A DNA stretch of 64,000 bases, from assembly GCA_002083435.1 (NCBI GenBank), contig LWDJ01000049.1:47763-111762 (forward strand), given 5' to 3'. Positions within the stretch are counted from its first letter, which is position 1, and every line of letters starts with the position of its first letter. Positions 1 through 7,999 of this stretch are shown one piece after another. Under the pieces are notes generated by a model. That model saw only the letters and a list, made by a program, of their open reading frames with translations, did not search any database and was not told the DNA's origin. Position numbers and translations under genes: made by a program. This stretch comes from Proteobacteria bacterium SG_bin6. Lineage in GTDB: Bacteria > Pseudomonadota > Alphaproteobacteria > Sphingomonadales > Sphingomonadaceae.

Positions 1-150
1 GCGGCGCGTGATGCCGTTGGGATCGCGCCCGCCCTCGAAATAGAGATTGCCCGCGGCATCCTCGCCGGCGCGGGTCTTGCCGCGCAGCTGCCGCCGCGTG
101 CCGATGGTGGCGCCCGTCCACCAGGTGAAGATCGATCCAAGCAGGCCCAT
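1..150 (-). CDS. NADH:ubiquinone oxidoreductase NDUFA12-family subunit (C-terminus outside window)
   Basis: The first 50 residues read from the ATG at 150 toward the left edge; the rest of the gene lies outside the window. The opening residues MGLLGSIFTWWTGATIGT match the N-terminal signature of NDUFA12 (B17.2), an accessory subunit of respiratory complex I that mitochondria share with alphaproteobacteria. The following stretch contains a conserved GEDAxGNxYFEGG segment. In alphaproteobacteria the protein sits on the matrix-arm side of complex I. The gene runs into the left edge, so completeness cannot be judged. Confidence 0.85.
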   Translation of the reverse strand, partial: MGLLGSIFTWWTGATIGTRRQLRGKTRAGEDAAGNLYFEGGRDPNGITRR

Positions 151-339
151 GGCCCAAGCGCTTAGCGCGGGGCGGGATGGGCTGCAACGGGGCGATGCGG
201 CGCGAGCGGCTCGATTGACCAAGAAGCCCCGGCGTCATCCCGGAGTTGGGCCGGGGGCCACGGGCGTTCCGCACCTTGCCTTGGCCAAGCTAGGACCACG
301 GTGGCTGCCGGAACAAGTCAGGCATGGCGGTCAAGATGG

Positions 340-825
340 TCAGCGGTCAGCCCAGTTGACCTTATCCCCTTCGGCGATGCCCAGCTCCGCCGCCCGGCCG
401 CCGCGCAGCTCCAGCACCGCGCTCACCGGCTCGCCCGAGGGAATGGGGGTTTCGGAGAAAGGGGTGGTGTTCTCGGTGATGCGCGCGATCGTATGGTCGG
501 CGCGAATGAAGACGATGTCGAGCGGACTCGGCGTGTCCTTCATCCAGAAGCTCGCCTCGCGCGGTGCGCCGCCGCCGGGCGGATAGGGCGCGAACAACAT
601 CCCGCCATCGTCGGCGATGCGCGTGCGGAACATGAGGCCCCGGGCCTGCTCGGCGCTGCTCCGGGCGGGTTCGACGTTGAACCGGTGCGTCCCGGCGCTG
701 CTCGAGATCGTCACGGCGATGCGCGGGAGGGGCGCGGCGTCGCTCGTTTCACCGCCGCCCGAGCAGGCGGCGAGCAGCAGCGCCGCGCTACTCGACCACG
801 ACCGCGAGCGGCCCCTTGCGGCCAT
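340..825 (-). CDS. DUF192 family lipoprotein
   Basis: A 161-residue protein. The open frame extends further upstream, but the start at 825 gives an arginine-containing signal peptide ending in the lipobox LLLAAC, so the mature protein is probably an outer- or inner-membrane lipoprotein facing the periplasm. The rest matches DUF192: a RGLMFR motif near residue 70, then ASFWMKDTPSPLDIVFI, an ENTTPFSETPIPS-like segment, and a C-terminal ELGIAEGD. The family's function is unknown. The first 38 bases overlap the end of the cold-shock gene upstream, so the two are probably co-transcribed and translationally coupled. Such a protein next to a cold-shock protein is common in sphingomonads. Confidence 0.8.
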   Translation of the reverse strand: MAARGRSRSWSSSAALLLAACSGGGETSDAAPLPRIAVTISSSAGTHRFNVEPARSSAEQARGLMFRTRIADDGGMLFAPYPPGGGAPREASFWMKDTPSPLDIVFIRADHTIARITENTTPFSETPIPSGEPVSAVLELRGGRAAELGIAEGDKVNWADR

Positions 826-1357
826 CGACGACGCGCGCGCGCAAGGGTTGGTCGGGCATGACCTCGCCAATCCCGGCGCGGCGGAGCGTTTCCATATGGA
901 CGAACACGTCATGCCCATCGCGCGCGCGGACCAGAAAACCATAGCCTTTCAACCGGTTGAACCATTTGACCTTGACCGGCTCGAACGGGCCGGCATCGTC
1001 GATCAACGCCACCGGATCGATCCGGTCAAGCGGTTTGATCCGCGGTGGCGGCTCGATCGCGCGCGATAGATCGATATTGACGATCTCGCGCGCCTGATAG
1101 CCGCGATCGCGCTTGATCGCGACGCAATCGATCCGCGCTCCCTCGGGCAGGCTGCGCCGGCCATGGGGCTGTAACACCGTGAAATGAACCAGAATATCGC
1201 CCAGCCCGCTGCCCTCGGCGACCGCGAAGCCGAAGCCGCGCGTCACGTCGAACCATTTGACCGTGCCGACCACGCGCTGCTCGCCGTCGAGATGGTCGGA
1301 GACCGCCATGTCGGGCGGCATCGCGCCCGGCTGGCCAACTGATGGTTCGATGCGCAT
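788..1357 (-). CDS. Tandem cold-shock-domain protein
   Basis: About 189 residues with two cold-shock domains. The first (near residues 30-95) has GTVKWFDVTRGFGFAV and DILVHF. The second (near 125-189) has KVKWFNRLKGYGFLVR and DVFVHMETL. These are the RNP1/RNP2-type RNA-binding strands of CspA-like OB folds, which bind single-stranded nucleic acid and melt mRNA structure. I chose the start at 1357 because GGGAGG lies 6 bases upstream; an ATG at 1375 is also open. The protein is much longer than the usual 70-residue Csp, and its two domains differ from each other. A second tandem-CSD protein occurs at 21761-22516. Confidence 0.85.
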   Translation of the reverse strand: MRIEPSVGQPGAMPPDMAVSDHLDGEQRVVGTVKWFDVTRGFGFAVAEGSGLGDILVHFTVLQPHGRRSLPEGARIDCVAIKRDRGYQAREIVNIDLSRAIEPPPRIKPLDRIDPVALIDDAGPFEPVKVKWFNRLKGYGFLVRARDGHDVFVHMETLRRAGIGEVMPDQPLRARVVDGRKGPLAVVVE

Positions 1358-1422
1358 CGGCATCCTCCCTTGCATCAGTCATGCTAGCACGATCGGCATA
1401 GCGGCTCAAAGGAATGTTGACA

Positions 1423-1974
1423 CTATTGCATGTCTATTTCGTTGGACACTTCTTCTGGCTTCATTTTCAATATCTTAGCAGCGACATCCGGGCCATGCCC
1501 GGCGCGAAGCATCGCTGCGAATTGCTTCTGCCACGCCAGACCCTGCACCATTTCGGCACCGAAAGGGCCGAATCGTCGTCGCTTGGCGAAAGCGAGCGCA
1601 GTGGCGAACGCCTGTGCCTCCTCGGCGAGTTCCGTGGTAATGTCAGCGGATAAGGCGCGGTCGATGCCGGCGGCATTAAGGGCCTGCGCCACTCGACGCG
1701 CCCCGAGCCCGCGCCGGCTAAGCGACCGGGCGCGCGCGGCGCCATAAGCGGCATCATCGATATAGCCGAGCGCCACGAACCGATTGGCGATCGCCCCCGG
1801 ATCGGCTGGCGCGGCACCAGCCCAGCCCCGCTCGCGCAGCTTGCGCGCCAGATAATCGAGCAATTTCGCGCGACTGGTCGCGAAACGCTCGACATAACGC
1901 AGCGCCATGCGCTCCAGTGCGGCCTCGTCGAGCGGGGTCGGGCGCCGCGCGGCGCGAGGGGGGCGTGCGGCCAT
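1423..1974 (-). CDS. recX: RecX family regulatory protein
   Basis: A 183-residue basic helical protein. Recognisable RecX features are an N-terminal ALRYVERFATSRAKLLDYLARKLRERGW repeat (shortened here to the key part LLDYLARKLRERGW), then FVALGYIDDAAYGAARARSL and the SRRGLGARRVAQAL segment typical of the three-helix tandem repeats. RecX binds RecA filaments and inhibits or remodels RecA activity. It is not next to recA here. The start at 1974 is followed by a basic N-terminus and diverges from the acyl-AMP ligase gene, with about 107 bases between them. Confidence 0.85.
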   Translation of the reverse strand: MAARPPRAARRPTPLDEAALERMALRYVERFATSRAKLLDYLARKLRERGWAGAAPADPGAIANRFVALGYIDDAAYGAARARSLSRRGLGARRVAQALNAAGIDRALSADITTELAEEAQAFATALAFAKRRRFGPFGAEMVQGLAWQKQFAAMLRAGHGPDVAAKILKMKPEEVSNEIDMQ

Positions 1975-2081
1975 GCCATGATTGTGCCACAGTCAAACCC
2001 GATTTTGAACGCTTGCGTGCAGCAGGGGGCGCGCAACTTGGAGCGGCGCTGGCCGTTCAGCTGAATTGGGGCTTTTTATCG

Positions 2082-3839
2082 ATGGGGATCGCGTTGGGGC
2101 AAACCGGGTCCGAACCGCATAAAGTGCCCACGCCGACCGAGTGCGCGCTGCCGCGCCGCTTGTCCGACTTCACAACCGTGGGCGACGCGCTGGATTACGC
2201 CGCGCAGGGCCAACGTGGCCTGAATTTCCACGATGCGCGCGGCACGCTGGTTCGCAGCTATCCCTATGCCGCCTTGCGCGAAGATGCGCTGGCGATGGCC
2301 CGCCGCCTGATCGCGCGGGGCATCGCCCCCGGTGAGCGGGTGGCGCTGATCGCGGAGACCGGACCCGATTTCGCCGCGCTGTTCTATGGCGCGATCTATG
2401 CCGGCGTGTGGCCGGTGCCGCTCCCCCTGCCCACCTCGTTCGGCGGGCGTGAGGGCTATGTCGAGCAAATCCGCGTCCAGCTCGCGAGCAGCGAGCCCAG
2501 GCTGCTGATCTTCCCGCCCGAACTCGCCGAGATGGCGGGCGATGCCGCGCGCGCCGGCGGCGTCGAAGGCCTCGACTGGGCCAGCCTCGCCGCCGAACCC
2601 GCCCCCGAGGCACCATTGTTCGCGGCCCAGCCCGACGACATCGCCTATCTGCAATATTCGAGCGGTTCGACACGCTTCCCCCACGGCGTCGCGATCACGC
2701 ATCGCGCGCTGCTGAACAATCTTTCGGCGCATGGCCACGCGATGGCACTTCTCTCGAGCGACCGCTGCATCTCGTGGTTGCCCTGGTATCACGACATGGG
2801 GCTGGTCGGCTGCATGTTGTCGCCGATGGCGAACCAACTGTCGGTCGATTACCTCAAGACCGAGGATTTCGCCCGCCGCCCGCTCGCCTGGCTCGATCTC
2901 ATCACCCGCAACCAAGGCACCAGCGTCAGCTATTCGCCGACCTTCGGTTACGACATCTGCGCGCGGCGCATGTCGAGCCAGACCAAGGCGGCCGACCGGT
3001 TCGACCTGTCGCGCTGGCGGCTCGCGGGCAATGGCGCCGACATGATCCGCCCCGATGTGATGCAGGCCTTCGTCGATGCGTTCGCCAGCGCCGGGTTCGA
3101 CGCGCACGCCTTCCTACCCAGCTATGGCCTGGCGGAGGCGACGCTCGCGGTGTCGATCATGCCGCCGGGCGAAGGTATCCGCGTCGAGCTGGTCGAGGAA
3201 ACGCAGCTTTCGGGCAATGTCGCGCGTCAGGATCGGCCGCAGCGCTACCGCGCGATCGTCAATTGCGGCAAGCCGGTGAAGGACATGGAAGTCCAGATCC
3301 GCGACGAGGACGGCGAAGCGCTCGGCGAGCGCCAGATCGGCAAGATCTGGTGCCGCGGCCCCTCGATCATGACCGGCTATTTCCGCGATCCCGAGGCGAC
3401 CGCGGCCTGCATGGTCGATGGCTGGCTGGATACCGGCGACATGGGCTATCTGTCCGATGGCTACGTGTTCATCGTCGGCCGCGCCAAGGACATGATCATC
3501 GTCAACGGCAAGAATCACTGGCCGCAAGACATTGAATGGGCGGTTGAGCAGCTGCCGGGGTTCAAGGCCGGCGACATCGCCGCCTTCGCGATTACCACCC
3601 CGGGCGGCGAGGAGACGCCGGCGGTGCTCGTGCAATGCCGCACGTCGGATGAGGGCGAGCGCAGCCGGCTGCGCGACGAAATCCGCGAGCGGGTGAAGGC
3701 GGTGACGGGCATGAACTGCGTGATCGAGCTGGTGCCGCCGCGCACCCTGCCGCGTACCAGCTCCGGCAAGCTCAGCCGCGCCAAAGCGCGCAACCTGTAC
3801 CTGAACGGCGAGATCAAGCCCTACGCGATCGCTGCGTGA
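2082..3839 (+). CDS. Fatty acyl-AMP ligase (FAAL), ANL superfamily
   Basis: A 585-residue adenylate-forming enzyme. Motifs in order: the ATP-binding loop QYSSGSTRFPHG (near residue 165), SWLPWYHDMGLVG, the PSYGLAEATLAV motif, DTGDMGYLSDGYVFIVGRAKDMII, and a C-terminal TSSGKLSR with the adenylation lysine. The combination NGKNHWPQDIE after the A8 hinge is characteristic of FAALs, which load acyl-AMP onto acyl carrier proteins rather than CoA. No carrier protein, polyketide synthase or serine palmitoyltransferase lies nearby, so the acceptor is unknown. A role in sphingolipid or lipopeptide acyl supply is only inference. The frame is open upstream to 1917, but the ATG at 2082 gives the better family N-terminus; no strong Shine-Dalgarno site is visible. 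Confidence 0.88.
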   Translation: MGIALGQTGSEPHKVPTPTECALPRRLSDFTTVGDALDYAAQGQRGLNFHDARGTLVRSYPYAALREDALAMARRLIARGIAPGERVALIAETGPDFAALFYGAIYAGVWPVPLPLPTSFGGREGYVEQIRVQLASSEPRLLIFPPELAEMAGDAARAGGVEGLDWASLAAEPAPEAPLFAAQPDDIAYLQYSSGSTRFPHGVAITHRALLNNLSAHGHAMALLSSDRCISWLPWYHDMGLVGCMLSPMANQLSVDYLKTEDFARRPLAWLDLITRNQGTSVSYSPTFGYDICARRMSSQTKAADRFDLSRWRLAGNGADMIRPDVMQAFVDAFASAGFDAHAFLPSYGLAEATLAVSIMPPGEGIRVELVEETQLSGNVARQDRPQRYRAIVNCGKPVKDMEVQIRDEDGEALGERQIGKIWCRGPSIMTGYFRDPEATAACMVDGWLDTGDMGYLSDGYVFIVGRAKDMIIVNGKNHWPQDIEWAVEQLPGFKAGDIAAFAITTPGGEETPAVLVQCRTSDEGERSRLRDEIRERVKAVTGMNCVIELVPPRTLPRTSSGKLSRAKARNLYLNGEIKPYAIAA

Positions 3840-3885
3840 GGGCCTTGCCGGGCGCGGGGTGCCCAGCTATGGCTCGGCGGCCCAA

Positions 3886-3962
3886 AGGAGTGTAGCTCAG
3901 TTGGTTAGAGCATCGGTCTCCAAAACCGAGGGTCGGGGGTTCGAGTCCCTCCACTCCTGCCA
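3886..3962 (+). tRNA. tRNA-Trp (CCA anticodon)
   Basis: A full cloverleaf. Acceptor AGGAGTG pairs with CACTCCT; the D arm contains TAGCTCAGTTGG; the anticodon stem TCGGT/ACCGA encloses loop CTCCAAA, giving anticodon CCA; the T loop is GTTCGAG. Discriminator G and a genomically encoded CCA end at 3962. It lies 46 bases after the FAAL stop on the same strand. In many alphaproteobacteria tRNA-Trp precedes secE-nusG; that is not so here, because a palindromic repeat and a convergent gene follow. Confidence 0.95.
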
Positions 3963-3982
3963 GGGCTGATCGGCGCGGATTA

Positions 3983-4048
3983 GAGGCTGTTTCAGCACGG
4001 CTGAAACAGCGGCGGCGCCAGCCTGCTCAGCGAAGCTGAAACCGACTC
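3983..4048. repeat. GTTTCAGC-bounded palindromic repeat, copy 1
   Basis: A 66-base intergenic element whose ends are inverted (GTTTCAGC near the left end, GCTGAAAC near the right end, with GAG/CTC at the tips). The left part contains a perfect 7-bp hairpin (TTTCAGC, loop ACG, GCTGAAA at 3990-4006), followed by CGGCGGCGCC and CAGCGAAGCTG. The same element occurs at 56932-57063. It lies between tRNA-Trp and the stop codon of the convergent channel gene, its last base touching that stop, so it may serve as a bidirectional terminator. Confidence 0.75.
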
Positions 4049-4512
4049 TAGCTTCGCAATTTCTCCACCACGCCGACGATGAACGCGGTCGACCAGGTGA
4101 CGAACACGATCCCGGTCAACGCCTCCAGCGCGATCAGCAGACGCCACGGGCGGAAGGCGCGCTCCTCGGGCGCGCCGAGCGTCGCATAAGCCGATGCCGA
4201 GGCATATAGCGCCTGCTCGAAGGCGTGCGGATGGACCACCAGCCAATAGAAAAGCGCGAACACGCCAATTTCCACCAGGTGCAGCGCGAATAGCGACAAG
4301 GCGATGCCGCCGAGCAGAGGCAAGGCGCGCAATCCGAAGCGGCTCGCCTTCAGCCGCCGATCTTCCAACGGGCGCCAGTTCGAAATCGCCATCAAGCCCA
4401 GTGCGTGCAGGCTGATCATCGCCAGCAACATCGCCGCCGCCGCCGCAAGTTGCACGCCGAGCGCGAGCGGCTGCTCGGGCTCGGCCATGATCGAGTTGAG
4501 CGGCACGGCCAT
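4048..4512 (-). CDS. Putative two-TM ion-channel-like membrane protein
   Basis: A 154-residue inner-membrane protein with about four hydrophobic segments: residues 18-45, 65-90, a re-entrant-looking loop near 100-118, and 128-150. The loop ASASAYATLG between the last two helices resembles the pore region of bacterial two-TM potassium-channel-like proteins, which normally carry a TxGxG filter. Here the glycine pattern is incomplete, so ion selectivity is uncertain. The gene is convergent with tRNA-Trp and its stop abuts the palindromic repeat. An internal ATG at 4488 is another possible start. Confidence 0.5.
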   Translation of the reverse strand: MAVPLNSIMAEPEQPLALGVQLAAAAAMLLAMISLHALGLMAISNWRPLEDRRLKASRFGLRALPLLGGIALSLFALHLVEIGVFALFYWLVVHPHAFEQALYASASAYATLGAPEERAFRPWRLLIALEALTGIVFVTWSTAFIVGVVEKLRS

Positions 4513-4574
4513 CCGCGCTCAACCCCCGGGAGGCGGGGCGGTTGCGGGGGGGGGGCGTGGGTTGGGGACGCAAA

Positions 4575-4599
4575 ACCCCTCCCCCGAACGGGGAGGGGT
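4575..4599. repeat. Solitary GC-rich palindrome (REP-like)
   Basis: A near-perfect hairpin with arms CCCCTCCCC and GGGGAGGGG, closed by an extra A-T pair, around the loop CGAAC. It sits in the 112-base gap between the chemoreceptor stop (4625) and the channel start (4512). It resembles one arm of the doublet repeats at 43493-43577 and 57825-57956, so it may be a solitary member of that family or a factor-assisted terminator for the chemoreceptor gene. Confidence 0.6.
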
Positions 4600-4624
4600 A
4601 GGTTCATCGAAATGGGCTCGTGCC

Positions 4625-6004
4625 TTAGAAGTCGCTCCAGTCCTCGGCGAGCGCGGTATTGCCCGCCACCGCCCGGCGCGGCGCGGCCTTGGGCGCCGCC
4701 GCGATCGATTGCGGCTTGGAGCGCGCCACCGGCGCCACCGACGCGCCACCGTTATCAAAGCGCGCCATCAGCGTCGAAAGCGCGTCGGCCTCGCTCGCCA
4801 GGCTGCGCGCCGCCGCGGTCGATTCCTCGACCATCGCCGCGTTCTGCTGAGTCATCATGTCCATTTGGCCAACCGCGCCGTTGATCTGTTCGATCCGCAC
4901 CGCCTGTTCCTCGGTCACGCGCGAGATCGAGCCGACCTGGGCGGTGACTTCGCCGATCTTCCCGACCATCCGCGTCAGGATCGAACCCGTCTCCCCGACC
5001 AGCTTCACGCCGCCCGCGACCTGCGCGTTCGAGGCTTCGATCAGGCCCTTGATGTCCTTGGCCGAATCGGCGCAGCGCTGCGCCAGCGCCCGCACCTCGG
5101 ACGCAACCACCGCGAAGCCGCGCCCGGCATCCCCGGCGCGCGCCGCCTCGACGCCCGCGTTGAGCGCGAGCAGATTGGTCTGGAAGGCGATCCCGTCGAT
5201 CACATTGATGATCTGGCCGATTTCGCTCGCCGATTTCTCGATGGCCGCCATCGCCTCGACCGCCGATTGCACGACCCGGCCGCCTTCCAGTGCTTCCGCG
5301 TTGACGGCGCTGACGCCGTTCGCGGCGGAGCCGGCGGCGCGTGCCGCCTCTCCGATCGCTTTCGTCACTTCGCCCATCGACGCCGCCGTTTCGGCGAGCG
5401 ATGCCGCCTGGCGCTCGGTGCGCTGCGCCAGATCGTGCGAAGCCGAGTTGATCTCGCCCGCGCCGGTCCGCACGCCGGCGGCCGAATCGCGCACCTGGTG
5501 CATCAAGCCCTCAAGCTCGGTCATTGTCTGGTTGAAGCTGTCGCGCAGCGCCTCATAGCCTTCGGGCAGTGCCGCGATCCGGTGGCTCAGCTGGCCGGCC
5601 GCGAGCGCCTGCAACCCTTTGCTCAGCGCACCCACGACGGTGTCGAGCGCCTTGCCATTCTCCTCGCGCAGCGCGAGCGCGTTGGCGCGGAACACAGCCA
5701 TTGCCTGGGTCATCCGCCCGACGCAGTCGCGGTGATCCATATAGCCGATCGGCGTGTCGAGATCGCCCGCGGCGAGTCCTTCCATGCGCACCACGGTGTT
5801 CACATAGGGCGTGCAGATCGCGACCCGCGACATCAGCACGAACAGCACCGTCACCGCCACGCCCCCCAGCGCCACGGCAAGCGGCATACTCAAACCGCGA
5901 TCCAAGAACGTCGCCAGCGCCACCGCGCTGGTGATGACGATGTGAACAATCAGCATAACCGTAAATTTCACGCGGATCGGCGCGTGCTTCGTGAACCAGC
6001 TCAT
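4625..6004 (-). CDS. Methyl-accepting chemotaxis protein
   Basis: A 459-residue receptor. Two adjacent transmembrane helices near residues 15-60 leave almost no periplasmic loop, so it probably senses a membrane or cytoplasmic cue. A HAMP-like region (CTPYVNTVVRMEGLAAGDLDTPI) and a second HAMP-like segment follow. The signalling tip near residue 275 contains GIAFQTNLLALNAGVEAARAG, which contacts CheW and CheA. The C-terminus DWSDF is a CheR/CheB-docking pentapeptide. No flagellar or che genes occur in the window, so this is an orphan receptor. A GC-rich hairpin lies downstream. Confidence 0.92.
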   Translation of the reverse strand: MSWFTKHAPIRVKFTVMLIVHIVITSAVALATFLDRGLSMPLAVALGGVAVTVLFVLMSRVAICTPYVNTVVRMEGLAAGDLDTPIGYMDHRDCVGRMTQAMAVFRANALALREENGKALDTVVGALSKGLQALAAGQLSHRIAALPEGYEALRDSFNQTMTELEGLMHQVRDSAAGVRTGAGEINSASHDLAQRTERQAASLAETAASMGEVTKAIGEAARAAGSAANGVSAVNAEALEGGRVVQSAVEAMAAIEKSASEIGQIINVIDGIAFQTNLLALNAGVEAARAGDAGRGFAVVASEVRALAQRCADSAKDIKGLIEASNAQVAGGVKLVGETGSILTRMVGKIGEVTAQVGSISRVTEEQAVRIEQINGAVGQMDMMTQQNAAMVEESTAAARSLASEADALSTLMARFDNGGASVAPVARSKPQSIAAAPKAAPRRAVAGNTALAEDWSDF

Positions 6005-6280
6005 CTTGATGTCCCCGCACTACTACCATCTCGTAGTTGACCGAGGTTGCGCTCGTGCTGGTTACCGATGGCCTAACTTCCGCGCCACGGATGCCCAAAG
6101 CGGGCAGTGGCCGCGTCTTTTTTTGAATACGATTGCAAAAGATCAAGCGTGAAACGGCCGTCGCGCTTCCGCCAGACGCGGGTCGCGCCCTAACTATTGT
6201 ATTTACACGATTTCACGCCGAAAGTCGGGGTGGGATCGCCAGCAAGTGGCCCATTACGCTGTTCTGCGAGTCGCTGCGGG

Positions 6281-7456
6281 CTAGGCCGCCAAGCGTCGAC
6301 CGTCGGCGACCAGCTGTTCATAAAAGGCCATCAGCTCGGCGGTATGCGCGACATCGGTGCGCACCCTTGTGGCGGCTACGGTGGCGGCGCGCCGTAGGAG
6401 TACGGGATCGCGCCCGAACAGCTGCGCGATCGCCGTCGCGGCGGCCCCGGCATCCTTCGCGCGATAAAGCGCGGAGGCTTGGCGGTCGGCGACTTCAGCA
6501 CAGCCGCCTTCGTCGGGCGCGATCAGCGGCAGACCCGAGGCGATCGCCTCGGCAGCGACCAGCCCGAACGGCTCACCCTCGGACCCATGAATCAGCGCGT
6601 CGGCGCTCGCCATCAGCGTCGCGAGCTTCAACCGATCATAGATCGGTGGCCGCAGCTTGATATGGGGATAAGGGGCGATCAGCCGCTCGATTCGGCGCCG
6701 TTCGTAGCCGTCACCGATCAGCACCAACCCCACCGGCAGCGTTCGGCTGGCGCGCACCACCGCCTCGATCACCATTGACCAGCGCTTTTCGGGGTGATGA
6801 CGGCCGAGTCCGAGCAGCAGATGCCCACTCTCGGGCAATCCCAGCTCGGCGAGCGTCGCCGTGCGCAGCCGCTCGTCGCGCAAGCTGGGCGAGAAATGGC
6901 CCCGCTCGATCCCCAGCGGCATCGCCGCGTCGATCCGCACCCCGCGCCGCTTCAGCCGCTTCTCGAGCGCTGGTCCGTTGGTGAGCACCGCATCGTAATA
7001 TTTCAGAAAGTCGTTGAGATAGCGGCTGTACCAGGCGAAGCGCCGCTCGACCCAGGCGGGCGAGGCAAGCCCCTCGAACCAGCGTTCGACATAGGCTTTC
7101 AGATTGTCGTTATGCATGAAGAACACGCGCGGGGCGGCTCCCCGCCACCGTCCGACAATCCAGGCCGGACGCCAGGGCGAGCTCGCCTCGACGAGATCGG
7201 GCGCGAGGTCATCGAGCAGGCGGGTAACGGGCTCCGCCGACCAGAACAGCCCGTAATTGGCGTCGAAGGGCATTGGCGGCGCCTTGATGTAGATGACGCG
7301 CCCGCCGGGGCGTTCGTCGACCCAGTCGCGCCGGGCGGGGGCGATTACGATCAGCTCGTGGCCCAGATCGGCCATCAACTGCATCTTGCGGTCGACATAA
7401 GTGCGAACGCCCCCGCCGGTCGGCGAGTAGAATTCGTTGACATCGACGACGCGCAC
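6281..7456 (-). CDS. Glycosyltransferase, GT4-like
   Basis: A 391-residue GT-B fold enzyme. The N-terminal domain opens VNEFYSPTGGGVRTYV, the glycine-rich loop typical of GT4 family members. The C-terminal domain has LGLGRHHPEKRW, then IGDGYERRRIE and the donor-binding EGEPFGLVAAEAIASGLPLIAPDEGG with its E-x7-E arrangement. It probably transfers a sugar from a nucleotide donor during lipid-linked glycan or surface polysaccharide assembly. It is the last gene of a minus-strand cluster with the membrane protein (7996-8877) and the DUF2141 protein. Substrate cannot be predicted. Confidence 0.9.
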   Translation of the reverse strand: MRVVDVNEFYSPTGGGVRTYVDRKMQLMADLGHELIVIAPARRDWVDERPGGRVIYIKAPPMPFDANYGLFWSAEPVTRLLDDLAPDLVEASSPWRPAWIVGRWRGAAPRVFFMHNDNLKAYVERWFEGLASPAWVERRFAWYSRYLNDFLKYYDAVLTNGPALEKRLKRRGVRIDAAMPLGIERGHFSPSLRDERLRTATLAELGLPESGHLLLGLGRHHPEKRWSMVIEAVVRASRTLPVGLVLIGDGYERRRIERLIAPYPHIKLRPPIYDRLKLATLMASADALIHGSEGEPFGLVAAEAIASGLPLIAPDEGGCAEVADRQASALYRAKDAGAAATAIAQLFGRDPVLLRRAATVAATRVRTDVAHTAELMAFYEQLVADGRRLAA

Positions 7457-7462
7457 GCGAGC

Positions 7463-7999
7463 CTAGTCGTTGCCGAGCGGGCCGAAGCCCGAAAAGATGC
7501 TCTTCAGATATTGCGCACGGATCGTCACGGTGGCGATGCCGGCGCCCACCTCGACCTCCGCCGAGCCGAGCTTGGGCTTGGCGCGGCCGAGCCGGGCATT
7601 GCCGGGCACCCCGGCGCCGTCCTGCCAGATGCTGAACTTGTTCTTCCCGTCGCGGTCATGGGTGAAGAACAACGCATAGCGGCCTGGCCGCGGCACGCGG
7701 ATGCAGATCGCGACATCACCGCTCGCCGGGGTATCCGCCCAGATCCGGCGGAAAACCTTGCCTTCCTTTTCCAGATCACGATCGTCGCGCAGGAAATCGG
7801 TTTGATTGGCGGGGTAGAGTTCCAGCTTCAGCCGGCCCTTGCGATCTTTCAGCCCCGTGATGCGCGCCTCGATTGCCGGCCCCTCGCGGCTTTCACAGGC
7901 GGCGGCGTCGGCACCCAGCGCCGGGCGCGCGGCGACGGGCGCGGCGACAAACGCCACAGCGAGCGCCGCCAGCGGCGCTACGAGCGAGAAACGGATCAT
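7463..7999 (-). CDS. DUF2141 domain protein, exported
   Basis: A 178-residue protein. The start at 7999 is supported by an ATGA overlap with the stop of the upstream membrane-protein gene and by a clear signal peptide (MIRFSLVAPLAALAVAF, then AAPVAARPA). The mature part has the DUF2141 pattern: LKDRKGRLKLELYP, then CIRVPRPGRYALFFTHDRDGKNKFS, a beta-sandwich-like region of unknown function. It lies 6 bases before the glycosyltransferase gene, so the three genes probably form one operon. Export to the periplasm is inferred from the signal sequence. Confidence 0.8.
   Translation of the reverse strand: MIRFSLVAPLAALAVAFVAAPVAARPALGADAAACESREGPAIEARITGLKDRKGRLKLELYPANQTDFLRDDRDLEKEGKVFRRIWADTPASGDVAICIRVPRPGRYALFFTHDRDGKNKFSIWQDGAGVPGNARLGRAKPKLGSAEVEVGAGIATVTIRAQYLKSIFSGFGPLGND

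Noticed and set aside
3886..4048. tRNA-Trp followed by a repeat as a possible integration (att) site
   Set aside because: No integrase, no duplicated tRNA end and no island downstream; the repeat belongs to a dispersed family also at cutA.
4519..4758. Small open frames around the hairpin at 4575
   Set aside because: They overlap the chemoreceptor end and a palindrome, have no ribosome site and no similarity.
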